A stretch of 11,722 nt of DNA from an uncultured cyanobacterium (lineage in GTDB: Bacteria > Cyanobacteriota > Vampirovibrionia > Gastranaerophilales > Gastranaerophilaceae): assembly GCA_945836835.1 (NCBI GenBank), contig CAMAML010000016.1, positions 1 through 11,722 on the forward strand, given 5' to 3'. Below the pieces are notes generated by a model that worked only from the letters and a program-made list of their open reading frames with translations, did not search any database and was not told the origin of the DNA. Shown here piece after piece: positions 1-6,838 of this stretch. Within the stretch, counting starts at the first letter, position 1. Each line of letters begins with the position of its first letter. The translations under genes and the position numbers were made by a program.

Positions 1-7
1 AATATAT

Positions 8-31
8 TATAATATTCATGTAAAGTTTACA
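8..31 (+). promoter_or_regulatory. Possible -10 box with adjacent inverted repeat
   Basis: TATAAT at 8-13 matches the sigma-70 -10 consensus, but any -35 element lies outside the window. Directly downstream, TGTAAA (19-24) and TTTACA (26-31) form a perfect 6-bp inverted repeat around one base, which could be an operator. The region is very AT-rich, so chance matches are likely. The pilin start is about 150 bases further on, which would mean a long leader. Confidence 0.25.
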
Positions 32-43
32 ATTTTTTGTGAA

Positions 44-72
44 TAAGTGACTGAGTGTATTAAGTGACTAAG
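44..72. repeat. Short direct repeat, period 17
   Basis: TAAGTGACTGAG (44-55) recurs as TAAGTGACTAAG (61-72), with 11 of 12 bases identical and a 17-base period. It lies upstream of the pilin-like gene. It could be a pair of binding sites for a regulator or simple sequence drift; nothing else in the sequence decides between these. Confidence 0.35.
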
Positions 73-122
73 TTGAATCAGAAAATAGGCACTCCCACGA
101 CGCAAAAATAAACGTTAAAATT

Positions 123-146
123 GTAGGTCGGCTTTACCAAGCCGAC
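123..146 (+). repeat. GTAG-headed hairpin, REP-like element
   Basis: GTAG (123-126) is followed directly by GTCGGCTT (127-134), a TACC loop, and AAGCCGAC (139-146). This is a perfect 8-bp GC-rich stem in an AT-rich leader. A GTAG tetranucleotide at the 5' foot of a hairpin is the known hallmark of REP elements mobilised by TnpA-REP (RAYT) transposases. The stem is followed by AAAAAATAAAATAAAA, not by T residues, so it is not an intrinsic terminator on the plus strand. It lies 15 bases before the pilin ribosome-binding site and could also act as an mRNA 5' stem. Only one copy is in this window. Confidence 0.45.
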
Positions 147-161
147 AAAAAATAAAATAAA

Positions 162-167
162 AGGAGG
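162..167 (+). promoter_or_regulatory. Consensus Shine-Dalgarno for the pilin-like gene
   Basis: AGGAGG stands 10 bases before the ATG at 178. It is the strongest ribosome-binding site among the plus-strand genes here and fixes the pilin start. Confidence 0.8.
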
Positions 168-177
168 ATACAAAATT

Positions 178-855
178 ATGCAACAAAAAATCAAACGACA
201 CAACGCTTTCACCCTTGCCGAGGTTCTAATAACTCTTACAATAATTGGCGTGGTAGCGGCAATGACCTTACCGACATTAATTGCAAAGTATCGTGCTGAT
301 GTTACGATGAACAAGCTCAAAAAGTTTTACTCAACAATGCAGCAGGCACAATTAATGTCCATAAACGATAACGGCCCTACAGAATATTGGGATATTAGTT
401 TTGAGAATACAAACGAGGCAAAACTTGCGTGGTATAACAAATATTTCGGAAAATACTTAAATAATGCCGAAATTCTTGATGCAAAGATTTTAGATGAGAA
501 CGGAATTGAGCAGGATGATGATATATATGTTAAATTTTCAGATGGTACTGTTTGTAGGATTTGGCAACATGGAAATGTCCATTTTTTCTATTATACTGAC
601 TACAAAACATTTCTTAGAAAAACTTACCAAAGCGGAAAAGACCTGTTTGTATTTTATTTAAACGCAACAAAAACAAATAATATGGATGTTTTTTCTACGT
701 ATGGCAGATCTACCGGTGATATGTATTGGAATATAAATGAACTAAAGCATAACTATTATTACGGATGTTATACAGGTGTAGAGCAACAGTTATGTGCAAG
801 ACTGCTTGAGATAAACGGGTGGAAAGTTCCGGACGATTATCCATACAAATTTTAA
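178..855 (+). CDS. Type IV pilin-like / pseudopilin prepilin
   Basis: This 225-residue protein has a class III (type IV prepilin) signal. A short basic leader ends at Ala10, followed by mature Phe11 (+1) and Glu15 (+5), in the context A-F-T-L-A-E-V-L-I-T-L. A hydrophobic helix then runs to about residue 36 (T-L-P-T-L-I). Prepilin peptidase normally cuts after Gly; here the -1 residue is Ala, which is tolerated in this family. The helix would anchor the subunit in the inner membrane before assembly into a pilus or type II secretion-like pseudopilus. The rest is a polar, aromatic-rich globular domain with Cys197 and Cys206 near the C-terminus, a spacing suited to a disulfide loop, and a W-K-V-P-D-D-Y-P ending. 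No pilus assembly genes are adjacent, so its partners must be elsewhere. The N-terminal call is firm; the specific role (adhesion, competence or secretion) is not visible. Confidence 0.85.
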   Translation: MQQKIKRHNAFTLAEVLITLTIIGVVAAMTLPTLIAKYRADVTMNKLKKFYSTMQQAQLMSINDNGPTEYWDISFENTNEAKLAWYNKYFGKYLNNAEILDAKILDENGIEQDDDIYVKFSDGTVCRIWQHGNVHFFYYTDYKTFLRKTYQSGKDLFVFYLNATKTNNMDVFSTYGRSTGDMYWNINELKHNYYYGCYTGVEQQLCARLLEINGWKVPDDYPYKF

Positions 856-867
856 GCGTTTGTTATT

Positions 868-886
868 TTTGTTGTATAATCAAATT
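868..886 (+). promoter_or_regulatory. Putative leaderless promoter of mnmG
   Basis: TATAAT at 875-880 ends exactly 6 bases before the ATG at 887, so a normal start site 7 bases past the -10 box would fall on the A of the ATG. No Shine-Dalgarno precedes the start. The -35 region is poor (TTTAAG near 851). The 14-mer TTTGTTGTATAATC (868-881) is repeated identically at 6839-6852. The promoter begins just after the pilin stop codon. Confidence 0.55.
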
Positions 887-2776
887 ATGATGAATTACCT
901 CAACAACGTATATGATGTCATAGTAGTAGGTGCGGGACACGCAGGATGCGAGGCGGCGTTGGCGTGTGCAAGGCTCGGGATGAAAGTTGTTTTGGCGACC
1001 TTAAATGTCGAAAACATAGCTCTTCAACCGTGTAACCCTGCTATCGGCGGTCCCGCAAAGTCGACTTTGGTCAGAGAAATTGCGGCGTTGGGCGGTGAAA
1101 TGGGCGAGGCGGCGGACGCCACTTATTTGCAGATGAAAACCCTTAACTCCTCAAAAGGACCTGCGGTCAGAGCCTTGAGGGCTCAATCGGACAAGCGTGA
1201 ATATTCCGATTATATGCGTCACGTTATTGAGAAGAACGAAAATATTTACGTTCGCCAGGCGTGTATCACGGATTTAATCGTGGAAGGCGGTGGTATCGTC
1301 GGGGCGGTTGACGAGTTTGGGATTGAGTTTAAGGTTAACGCCGCAATTTTGACGACAGGCACGTCGTTGGCGGGAAGAATTTTTGTCGGGCTTAAATCGT
1401 ACAGTGCGGGCAGATTGGGCGAGCAGGCGGCAATCGGGCTTTCTGACTCACTTAGAAAACTCGGGATAAATTTGAAAAAACTAAAGACGGGAACTCCGCC
1501 GAGGGTCGATAGTCGTACGATTGACTATTCAAAGATGGATATTCAGCCCGGAGATGAGGTTTTGAATTTTTATTCGTTTAAGCCTAATCGTCCCGTCAGA
1601 AAACAATACCCTTGCTATTTGACCCGAACGAACGAAGAAACTCACAAAATCATTCGGGACAATTTGGACAAATCTCCTATGTTTCAGGGGCTTATACAGG
1701 GGGTCGGACCTCGTTACTGCCCGTCGATTGAGGACAAGGTCGTGAGATTTCACGAAAACCCTTCTCACCATATTTTTATTGAACCGGAGGGGTTAGGGAC
1801 GTATGAGGTTTATATCCAAGGGTTTTCGAGCAGTTTGCCGGCGGATGTGCAGGTAAAAATGCTAAGAACCCTTCCGGGGCTTGAGAATGCACACGTTATA
1901 AAGCCTGCTTATGCGGTAGAATACGACTACGTGCCTGCGGTGCAGACTTCGCATTCGCTTATGTCAAAGACTATACAGGGGCTGTTTTTTGCGGGGCAAA
2001 TCAACGGAACGAGCGGGTATGAAGAAGCGGCGGCTCAGGGGCTTATTGCGGGGATTAATGCCTGCAACTACCTCAACGGCTCGGACATGCTCGAACTTTC
2101 AAGGAGTTCTTCGTATATCGGAACATTGATTGACGATCTTGTAACAAAAGATATTCAAGATCCGTACAGAATGCTGACTTCCCGTTCCGAGTACAGATTG
2201 CTTTTAAGACAAGACAATGCAGACACTCGTTTGACCCCAATCGGGCATAAGGTCGGACTTGTGGACGAAACCCAGTTTAACATATTCAAAACAAAACAGG
2301 AAAATATCGAAAAAGAAATTGCACGGCTTGAGTCGGAAAAGGTTTCCGCAACCGACGAAGTCAACTCCGTTCTTGCAAAATACGGTGAAAGACTTGAAAA
2401 AGGAGTCCGCTTGGCGGATTTACTCAAACGCCCGAATATATCCTACGAGGTTTTGAAAGAAATTCATCCCGAAACAATGGAATTAGGGGTGGCTCGGGAC
2501 GTATACGAACAAGCGGAAATACTTATAAAATACGACGGATATCTAAAGCGTCAGCAGGTTCAGGTTGAGCAGGCAAGTAAGCTGGACAAGTTTAAAATCC
2601 CTGAAAATATTGACTATATGTCGATAGAACACATTTCCTCGGAAACAAAAGAAAAATTGGACAAAATTCGCCCGAAAACACTTGCGCAAGCCTCAAGAAT
2701 AGGAGGCGTAAAACCTGCCGACATCTCAATTTTAATGGTTCTGCTTGAAAAACATAAACTTTGCTCGAAAAATTAA
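887..2776 (+). CDS. mnmG: tRNA uridine-5-carboxymethylaminomethyl modification enzyme MnmG (GidA)
   Basis: MnmG, with MnmE, installs the (carboxymethyl)aminomethyl group at C5 of wobble U34 in several tRNAs, using FAD, NADH and a folate one-carbon donor in the cytoplasm. The protein opens with the FAD-binding G-A-G-H-A-G (residues 15-20) and carries P-C-N-P-A-I-G-G. Both GidA signatures are present: G-P-R-Y-C-P-S-I-E-D-K near residue 274 and A-G-Q-I-N-G-T-S-G-Y-E-E near 369. The C-terminal helical MnmE/tRNA-binding domain is intact (Y-D-G-Y-L, then A-S-R-I-G-G-V-K-P-A-D). An in-frame TTG at 860 would add nine residues, but I chose ATG 887 (ATGATG). It gives 629 residues, the length I recall for the E. 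coli protein, and places the N-terminus at M-M-N-Y-L-N-N-V-Y-D as in the family. Translation is probably leaderless. mnmE is not in the window. Confidence 0.97.
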   Translation: MMNYLNNVYDVIVVGAGHAGCEAALACARLGMKVVLATLNVENIALQPCNPAIGGPAKSTLVREIAALGGEMGEAADATYLQMKTLNSSKGPAVRALRAQSDKREYSDYMRHVIEKNENIYVRQACITDLIVEGGGIVGAVDEFGIEFKVNAAILTTGTSLAGRIFVGLKSYSAGRLGEQAAIGLSDSLRKLGINLKKLKTGTPPRVDSRTIDYSKMDIQPGDEVLNFYSFKPNRPVRKQYPCYLTRTNEETHKIIRDNLDKSPMFQGLIQGVGPRYCPSIEDKVVRFHENPSHHIFIEPEGLGTYEVYIQGFSSSLPADVQVKMLRTLPGLENAHVIKPAYAVEYDYVPAVQTSHSLMSKTIQGLFFAGQINGTSGYEEAAAQGLIAGINACNYLNGSDMLELSRSSSYIGTLIDDLVTKDIQDPYRMLTSRSEYRLLLRQDNADTRLTPIGHKVGLVDETQFNIFKTKQENIEKEIARLESEKVSATDEVNSVLAKYGERLEKGVRLADLLKRPNISYEVLKEIHPETMELGVARDVYEQAEILIKYDGYLKRQQVQVEQASKLDKFKIPENIDYMSIEHISSETKEKLDKIRPKTLAQASRIGGVKPADISILMVLLEKHKLCSKN

Positions 2777-2834
2777 CTTACGTAAAAATTTTTTATCGGG
2801 GCTTGAAAAATTTTTCACCTTGGGTTAAACTTTT

Positions 2835-2856
2835 AGTGTAAAAAATACACTTGACG
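2835..2856 (+). promoter_or_regulatory. Inverted repeat abutting a possible -35 box before typA
   Basis: AGTGTA (2835-2840), AAAAA and TACACT (2846-2851) form a perfect 6-bp inverted repeat. Its last base is the first of TTGACG (2851-2856), a good -35 match. The matching -10 is weak (AT-rich around 2874-2880). The arrangement would suit an operator overlapping a promoter for typA, but it remains a pattern call only. Confidence 0.3.
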
Positions 2857-2895
2857 GAATTAATTAGCGGTGAGAATTTTATCGGGCGGAAATGC

Positions 2896-2912
2896 TCGGA
2901 ATATTCTTCCGA
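2896..2912 (+). other. Small stem-loop just before the typA start
   Basis: TCGGAA (2896-2901), loop TATTC and TTCCGA (2907-2912) form a 6-bp perfect stem ending 13 bases before the first typA start codon. No clear Shine-Dalgarno is seen there, so the stem could influence ribosome access. It may equally be chance. Confidence 0.25.
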
Positions 2913-2925
2913 AAGATGAAAATGA

Positions 2926-4737
2926 ATGGCGGAAATTATGACAAACGTAAACGAAAATATAAGAAATATAGCAATAATTGCCCACGTTGACCACGGGAAA
3001 ACGACGCTTGTTGACTGCTTGCTCAAACAGGCGGGAGTTTTCAGAGAAAATCAGCAAGTTCAGGAACGTGTGCTTGACAGTAACGACTTGGAAAAGGAAA
3101 GAGGGATTACAATTCTTTCCAAGAATATCTCGATTAACTACAAGGGTTGTAAAATCAACGTTGTAGACACTCCGGGACACGCAGATTTCGGCGGAGAAGT
3201 CGAGCGTGTTTTGGGCATGGTTGACGGGGCTTTGCTTATCGTAGACGCGGCGGAAGGTCCTATGCCTCAGACGAGGTTTGTACTCTCAAAGGCTTTAGAG
3301 TTAGGGTTAAAAATTATTGTTGTAATTAACAAAATCGATAAACCCGCAGGGGAGCCACTCACCGCTCTGGACAAAGTTTTTGACCTCTTTACGGAATTGA
3401 CCGACAGAGAAGATTTACTTGACTTTCCGTTTATTTTCTCAAGCAGTTTGAACGGGTTTGCGATAAAAGAACTTGACGACGAAAGAAAAGATATGATACC
3501 TTTGTTGGACTGTATTATGGAAAATATTCAGCCTCCGTCGGGGGATGAAAATCTTCCGTTGCAGTTTCAGGCAACCACGCTTGACTATAACGAATACGTC
3601 GGGCGAATTGTTATCGGGCGTATCGTAAACGGCAAAATCCACTCGCAAGAGCAGGTTTGCGTGGTTCACGCAGACGGTTCTCAAGAAAGAGGGAAAATTA
3701 CAAAACTCTTCGGGTTTCACGACCTCGGGCGTGTTGAGATTGACGAGGCGTCGGCAGGAGATATTGTCGGTGTTGCAGGCTTCTCTGATATTCAAATCGG
3801 AGAGAGCATTTGTGCATTAGACGCCCCAAATCCACTACCGCTTATCCACGTTGACGAGCCTACTTTGCAGATGAATTTTTCGGTAAACGACAGCCCGTTT
3901 GCGGGACAAGAAGGAAAATTTGTTACCTCCCGTCAGTTAAGAAAAAGATTGTACAACGAACTTGAAAAAAATGTCAGCTTGAGGGTTGAAGATACTGACA
4001 GCACCGATGTTTTCAGAGTGAGTGGGCGTGGCGAACTTCATCTCGGGATTTTGATTGAGACAATGCGTCGTGAAGGGTATGAGTTTCAGGTTTCAAAACC
4101 GGAAGTTATTTATAAGTCGATTGACGGAGAACATTGTGAGCCGTTTGAAAACTTAATCGTGGATGTTCCGGAAGGTTGTGCGGGAAGCTGTATAGAACGG
4201 CTTGCGGGCAGAAAAGCCGAAATGAAAGATATGCAAAACAACAAAGGCAGAACGACCATGACTTTCCATATACCCGCAAGAGGGTTGATAGGGTTCAGAA
4301 GCGAATTTATCAGAATGACCCGCGGTGAAGGGATTATGTACCATACTTATTTGGAATACAGACCTTATGCGGGCGATATTCCTCGCCAAAGAAACGGTTC
4401 GATTATAGCCTTTGAAGAAGGAGAAGCTATCCCTTACGCACTTGCACAGTTTGAGGACAGAGGTACTTTCTTCGTAACCCCTAAGACAAAAGTCTACAGA
4501 GGCATGATTATTGGCGAATGCAACAAACCTCAAGACGTTATGGTGAACATTTGCAAAACAAAGAAATTGACGAACATGCGAAGTGCGACCGCAGACGTAA
4601 TGGTTACCTTGCAAGCTCCAAAGATTATGTCGCTTGAAGAAAGTCTTGAATATATTGCGGACGATGAATTGGTTGAAATTACGCCTGTTAATGTTAGAAT
4701 AAGAAAGGCGGATTTAACCCGCAAAGTTTATAACTAA
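2926..4737 (+). CDS. typA: Translational GTPase TypA/BipA
   Basis: TypA/BipA is an EF-G-like ribosome-binding GTPase needed for 50S subunit maturation and growth under stress or cold. All nucleotide motifs are visible: G1 A-H-V-D-H-G-K-T (19-26), switch I R-G-I-T-I (59-63), G3 D-T-P-G-H (81-85), G4 N-K-I-D (135-138) and a G5-like S-S-L-N-G. Domains II, III and V follow, ending in the family-specific C-terminal domain (G-L-I-G-F-R-S-E-F, N-M-R-S-A). At 603 residues it is full length for the family. ATG 2926 gives M-A-E-I-M-T-N; an alternative ATG at 2938, four codons in, has a weak G-C-G-G-A-like site and begins closer to the usual start of the family. Neither has a good Shine-Dalgarno. It lies 149 bases after mnmG and ends at a strong terminator. 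Confidence 0.97.
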   Translation: MAEIMTNVNENIRNIAIIAHVDHGKTTLVDCLLKQAGVFRENQQVQERVLDSNDLEKERGITILSKNISINYKGCKINVVDTPGHADFGGEVERVLGMVDGALLIVDAAEGPMPQTRFVLSKALELGLKIIVVINKIDKPAGEPLTALDKVFDLFTELTDREDLLDFPFIFSSSLNGFAIKELDDERKDMIPLLDCIMENIQPPSGDENLPLQFQATTLDYNEYVGRIVIGRIVNGKIHSQEQVCVVHADGSQERGKITKLFGFHDLGRVEIDEASAGDIVGVAGFSDIQIGESICALDAPNPLPLIHVDEPTLQMNFSVNDSPFAGQEGKFVTSRQLRKRLYNELEKNVSLRVEDTDSTDVFRVSGRGELHLGILIETMRREGYEFQVSKPEVIYKSIDGEHCEPFENLIVDVPEGCAGSCIERLAGRKAEMKDMQNNKGRTTMTFHIPARGLIGFRSEFIRMTRGEGIMYHTYLEYRPYAGDIPRQRNGSIIAFEEGEAIPYALAQFEDRGTFFVTPKTKVYRGMIIGECNKPQDVMVNICKTKKLTNMRSATADVMVTLQAPKIMSLEESLEYIADDELVEITPVNVRIRKADLTRKVYN

Positions 4738-4783
4738 GTTTTACGTAATTGTTTGATTTTTTTATTCATTCATCCTTTCGGAT

Positions 4784-4815
4784 AAGCCTTAGCCCCTCCG
4801 CTAAGGCTTTTTTTT
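4784..4815 (+). terminator. Intrinsic terminator of typA
   Basis: AAGCCTTAGC (4784-4793), loop CCCTCC and GCTAAGGCTT (4800-4809) form a perfect 10-bp stem running into eight T residues (4808-4815). It lies 46 bases after the typA stop. The reverse strand has no matching U-tract, so it serves the plus strand only. Confidence 0.92.
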
Positions 4816-4877
4816 ATGCAATTTTTGTAAAATTATACTTATTCGCATATCAAAAAATTTTGTGAATATAAATCAAC

Positions 4878-4903
4878 CGCCAAACGGGCATGCCCGTTTG
4901 GCG
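4878..4903. repeat. Perfect 26-bp palindrome in the convergent gap
   Basis: CGCCAAACGGGCA (4878-4890) is followed with no spacer by its exact reverse complement (4891-4903). It lies between the typA terminator and the 3' end of the GGGtGRT gene. Neither strand shows a run of T directly after it (the minus strand reads GGTTGATTTATATTC), so it is not a textbook terminator. It may still end or protect the minus-strand mRNA, extrude as a cruciform, or be a protein site or mobile palindrome. Confidence 0.75.
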
Positions 4904-4938
4904 CTTAAAATAATAAATGTTAGTTTTTCGTCTCAAAC

Positions 4939-5940
4939 TTATGCAACGCTTGAAACTGCTACCGCAACGGCAACGGTTGCTCCGACCATAGGGTTGTTAC
5001 CCATTCCGATGATACCCATCATTTCAACGTGTGCAGGAACGGATGAAGAACCTGCAAATTGAGCGTCACCGTGCATTCTGCCCATTGTATCGGTCAAACC
5101 GTACGATGCAGGACCTGCCGCAACGTTGTCAGGGTGAAGAGTTCTTCCCGTACCGCCGCCCGACGCTACAGAGAAGTATTTCTTGCCGTTTTCTTGGCAC
5201 CATTTTTTGTAAGTACCTGCAACAGGGTGTTGGAAACGGGTAGGGTTGGTTGAGTTACCCGTAATGGATACGTCAACGCCTTCCTTAATCATAATCGCAA
5301 CACCTTCGTTAACGTCGTCGGCACCGTAGCATCTTACTTTTGCAACTTCGCCGTCAGAGAACGGAGTTTCCTTAACAATTTTCAACTCGCCCGTTTTGTA
5401 ATCATATTTTGTTTCAACGTGAGTGAACCCGTTAATTCTTGAGATTAAATAAGCTGCGTCTTTACCCAAACCGTTCAAAATAACTCTCAACGGTTTTTGA
5501 CGAACTTTGTTGGCGTTTCTTGCGATACCGATAGCACCTTCAGCTGCCGCAAAAGATTCGTGACCTGCCAAGAAGCAGAAACAATCGGAGTCTTCGCTCA
5601 ACAACATAGCGGCTAAGTTTCCGTGTCCGATACCTACTTTTCTTGTATCACCGACGGAACCCGGAACGCAGAACGCCTGCAACCCTTCACCGATTAAACT
5701 TGCAGCTTCGGATGCGGTTTTTGCACCTTTTTTCAAGGCGATTGCTGCACCCAAAGTGTACGCCCATACAGCGTTTTCAAATGCGATAGGTTGAATGCCT
5801 TTAACGATTTCTTCTACGTTGATACCTTTAGACTCGCACAATGCACGAGCATCTTCCAATGTTTTAAACCCGTATTCAGGCAAAATTTTGTTTAATTTAT
5901 CCTGACGACGGTCTTGTCCTTCAAATTTAATATTTGCCAT
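4939..5940 (-). CDS. GGGtGRT family protein
   Basis: This 333-residue cytoplasmic protein carries G-G-G-T-G-R-T at residues 261-267, the motif that names the GGGtGRT family (Pfam PF14057 from memory). No biochemical activity of the family is known to me. Other glycine-rich, probably conserved blocks are G-D-T-R-K-V-G-I-G-H-G-N-L-A (97-110), F-L-A-G-H-E-S-F-A-A-A-E-G (123-135), S-I-T-G-N-S-T-N-P-T-R-F-Q-H-P (226-239) and G-D-A-Q-F-A-G-S-S-S-V-P-A-H-V (291-305). The glycine loops, His and Thr suggest a nucleotide or phosphate-containing ligand, but that is inference. There is no signal peptide or membrane segment; the C-terminus is a small-residue A-V-A-V-A-V tail. It starts 67 bases after the scaffold gene on the same strand, with AAGG 10 bases before its ATG, so it is the second gene of that operon. 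The pairing suggests an iron-sulfur or metal-related task. Confidence 0.92.
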   Translation of the reverse strand: MANIKFEGQDRRQDKLNKILPEYGFKTLEDARALCESKGINVEEIVKGIQPIAFENAVWAYTLGAAIALKKGAKTASEAASLIGEGLQAFCVPGSVGDTRKVGIGHGNLAAMLLSEDSDCFCFLAGHESFAAAEGAIGIARNANKVRQKPLRVILNGLGKDAAYLISRINGFTHVETKYDYKTGELKIVKETPFSDGEVAKVRCYGADDVNEGVAIMIKEGVDVSITGNSTNPTRFQHPVAGTYKKWCQENGKKYFSVASGGGTGRTLHPDNVAAGPASYGLTDTMGRMHGDAQFAGSSSVPAHVEMMGIIGMGNNPMVGATVAVAVAVSSVA

Positions 5941-6007
5941 TTTTATTTTTCCTTTATCTTTTTTAAGTTACAAACACATTTTCCGTTTTTCACGGATTGA
6001 TTAAATC

Positions 6008-6712
6008 CTACTCTTTACGAGGGTCAATGTACTTAACCGCATCGTTAAATCTTCCGTAAGTTTTAATATTCTTTTCGTAAGCTTCTTTAGCGTCAACGCC
6101 TTTCTTGATAGCGTCAGCCATTTGATCCAATTTAACGTACTTGTAACCGATAATTTCGTCGTTCTTATCCAAACCGAGTTCCAAAATATAACCTTCGGCA
6201 AGGTTCATGTATCTTGGTCCTTTTTGTTTTGTGGAGAAGATTGTACCGACTTTTGAACAAAGTCCTTTACCCAAGTCTTCCAAACCTGCACCGACAGGCA
6301 ATCCGTTTTCGGAGAACGCCGTTTGAGTACGTCCGTAGACGATTTGTAAGAACAATTCTCTCATAGCAACGTTGATAGCGTCGCAGACAAGGTCGGTGTT
6401 CAAGGCTTCAAGAATGGTTTTTCCCGGAAGGATTTCGGCAGCCATAGCGGCAGAGTGGGTCATCCCGGAGCAGCCGATTGTTTCAACAAGAGCTTCTTGG
6501 ATAACTCCGTCTTTTACGTTCAGAGTTAACTTACAAGTTCCTTGTTGAGGTGCACAACATCCGCAACCGTGAGTCAAGCCGGAAATATCTTTGATTTCTT
6601 TGGCTTTTGTCCATGCTCCTTCTTGAGGTATCGGTGCAGGCTCACCTTTTACGCCGCGTTTTACGCAACACATTTCTTTTACTTCGTTTGTAATTTGAAT
6701 TCGATCCAACAT
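6008..6712 (-). CDS. NifU/IscU-like iron-sulfur scaffold, divergent
   Basis: The 234-residue protein has a NifU-N/IscU-like core: K-L-T-L-N-V-K-D-G-V-I-Q-E-A, then E-T-I-G-C-S-G-M-T-H-S-A-A-M-A, then P-G-K-T-I-L-E-A-L. These parallel the IscU segment around its second ligand cysteine, here Cys81. It has nine cysteines (15, 16, 50, 52, 53, 60, 81, 110, 152). The cluster C-G-C-C (50-53) plus Cys60 replaces the single first-ligand Cys of IscU, and L-C-S-K-V-G (Cys152) may stand for the third. An N-terminal segment with Cys15-Cys16 and a roughly 60-residue C-terminal extension exceed IscU's usual 130 or so residues. I chose ATG 6712, which has GGGAG 8 bases upstream. A TTG at 6730 also has AAGGAG 8 bases upstream, but that AAGGAG would lie upstream of the predicted transcription start. 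It is the first gene of the operon with the GGGtGRT gene. The cluster type carried and the acceptor are unknown. Confidence 0.87.
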   Translation of the reverse strand: MLDRIQITNEVKEMCCVKRGVKGEPAPIPQEGAWTKAKEIKDISGLTHGCGCCAPQQGTCKLTLNVKDGVIQEALVETIGCSGMTHSAAMAAEILPGKTILEALNTDLVCDAINVAMRELFLQIVYGRTQTAFSENGLPVGAGLEDLGKGLCSKVGTIFSTKQKGPRYMNLAEGYILELGLDKNDEIIGYKYVKLDQMADAIKKGVDAKEAYEKNIKTYGRFNDAVKYIDPRKE

Positions 6713-6745
6713 TTTTCTAACTCCCTTCAAGTTATATACTCCTTA

Positions 6746-6774
6746 ATTGTAATTTGCTGAAAATTTGATGTCAA
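6746..6774 (-). promoter_or_regulatory. Near-consensus sigma-70 promoter of the scaffold/GGGtGRT operon
   Basis: On the minus strand, TTGACA (6774-6769) is followed after exactly 17 bases by TACAAT (6751-6746). This is the best promoter in the window and predicts transcription start near 6739, giving a leader of roughly 27 bases to the ATG at 6712. Confidence 0.8.
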
Positions 6775-6838
6775 TTAAATTCGGGGCTTTATTTACTTTA
6801 CGTAAAATATTTTTCTTCTCCGTACAATTTGTTAAATA

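Noticed and set aside
44..72. CRISPR-like repeat
   Set aside because: There are only two 12-base units with a 5-base gap, without the repeat length or spacers of an array.
860..886. TTG start adding nine residues to MnmG
   Set aside because: The extra segment covers the TATAAT box, and starting at 887 gives the expected length and N-terminus.
1529..1771. Minus-strand frames within mnmG (also near 2155-2427)
   Set aside because: They are antisense shadows of a conserved gene with no start signals or recognisable motifs.
4153..4614. 153-codon minus-strand open frame inside typA
   Set aside because: It is antisense to conserved TypA domains, its sequence has no recognisable motif, and it lacks a ribosome site.
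4816..4938. tRNA or small RNA gene between typA and the GGGtGRT gene
   Set aside because: There is no cloverleaf or T-loop sequence; only the AT-rich spacer and the 26-bp palindrome are present.
6713..6730. TTG start adding six residues to the scaffold protein
   Set aside because: AAGGAG is well placed for it, but that sequence lies at or upstream of the predicted transcription start; ATG 6712 has GGGAG on the transcript.
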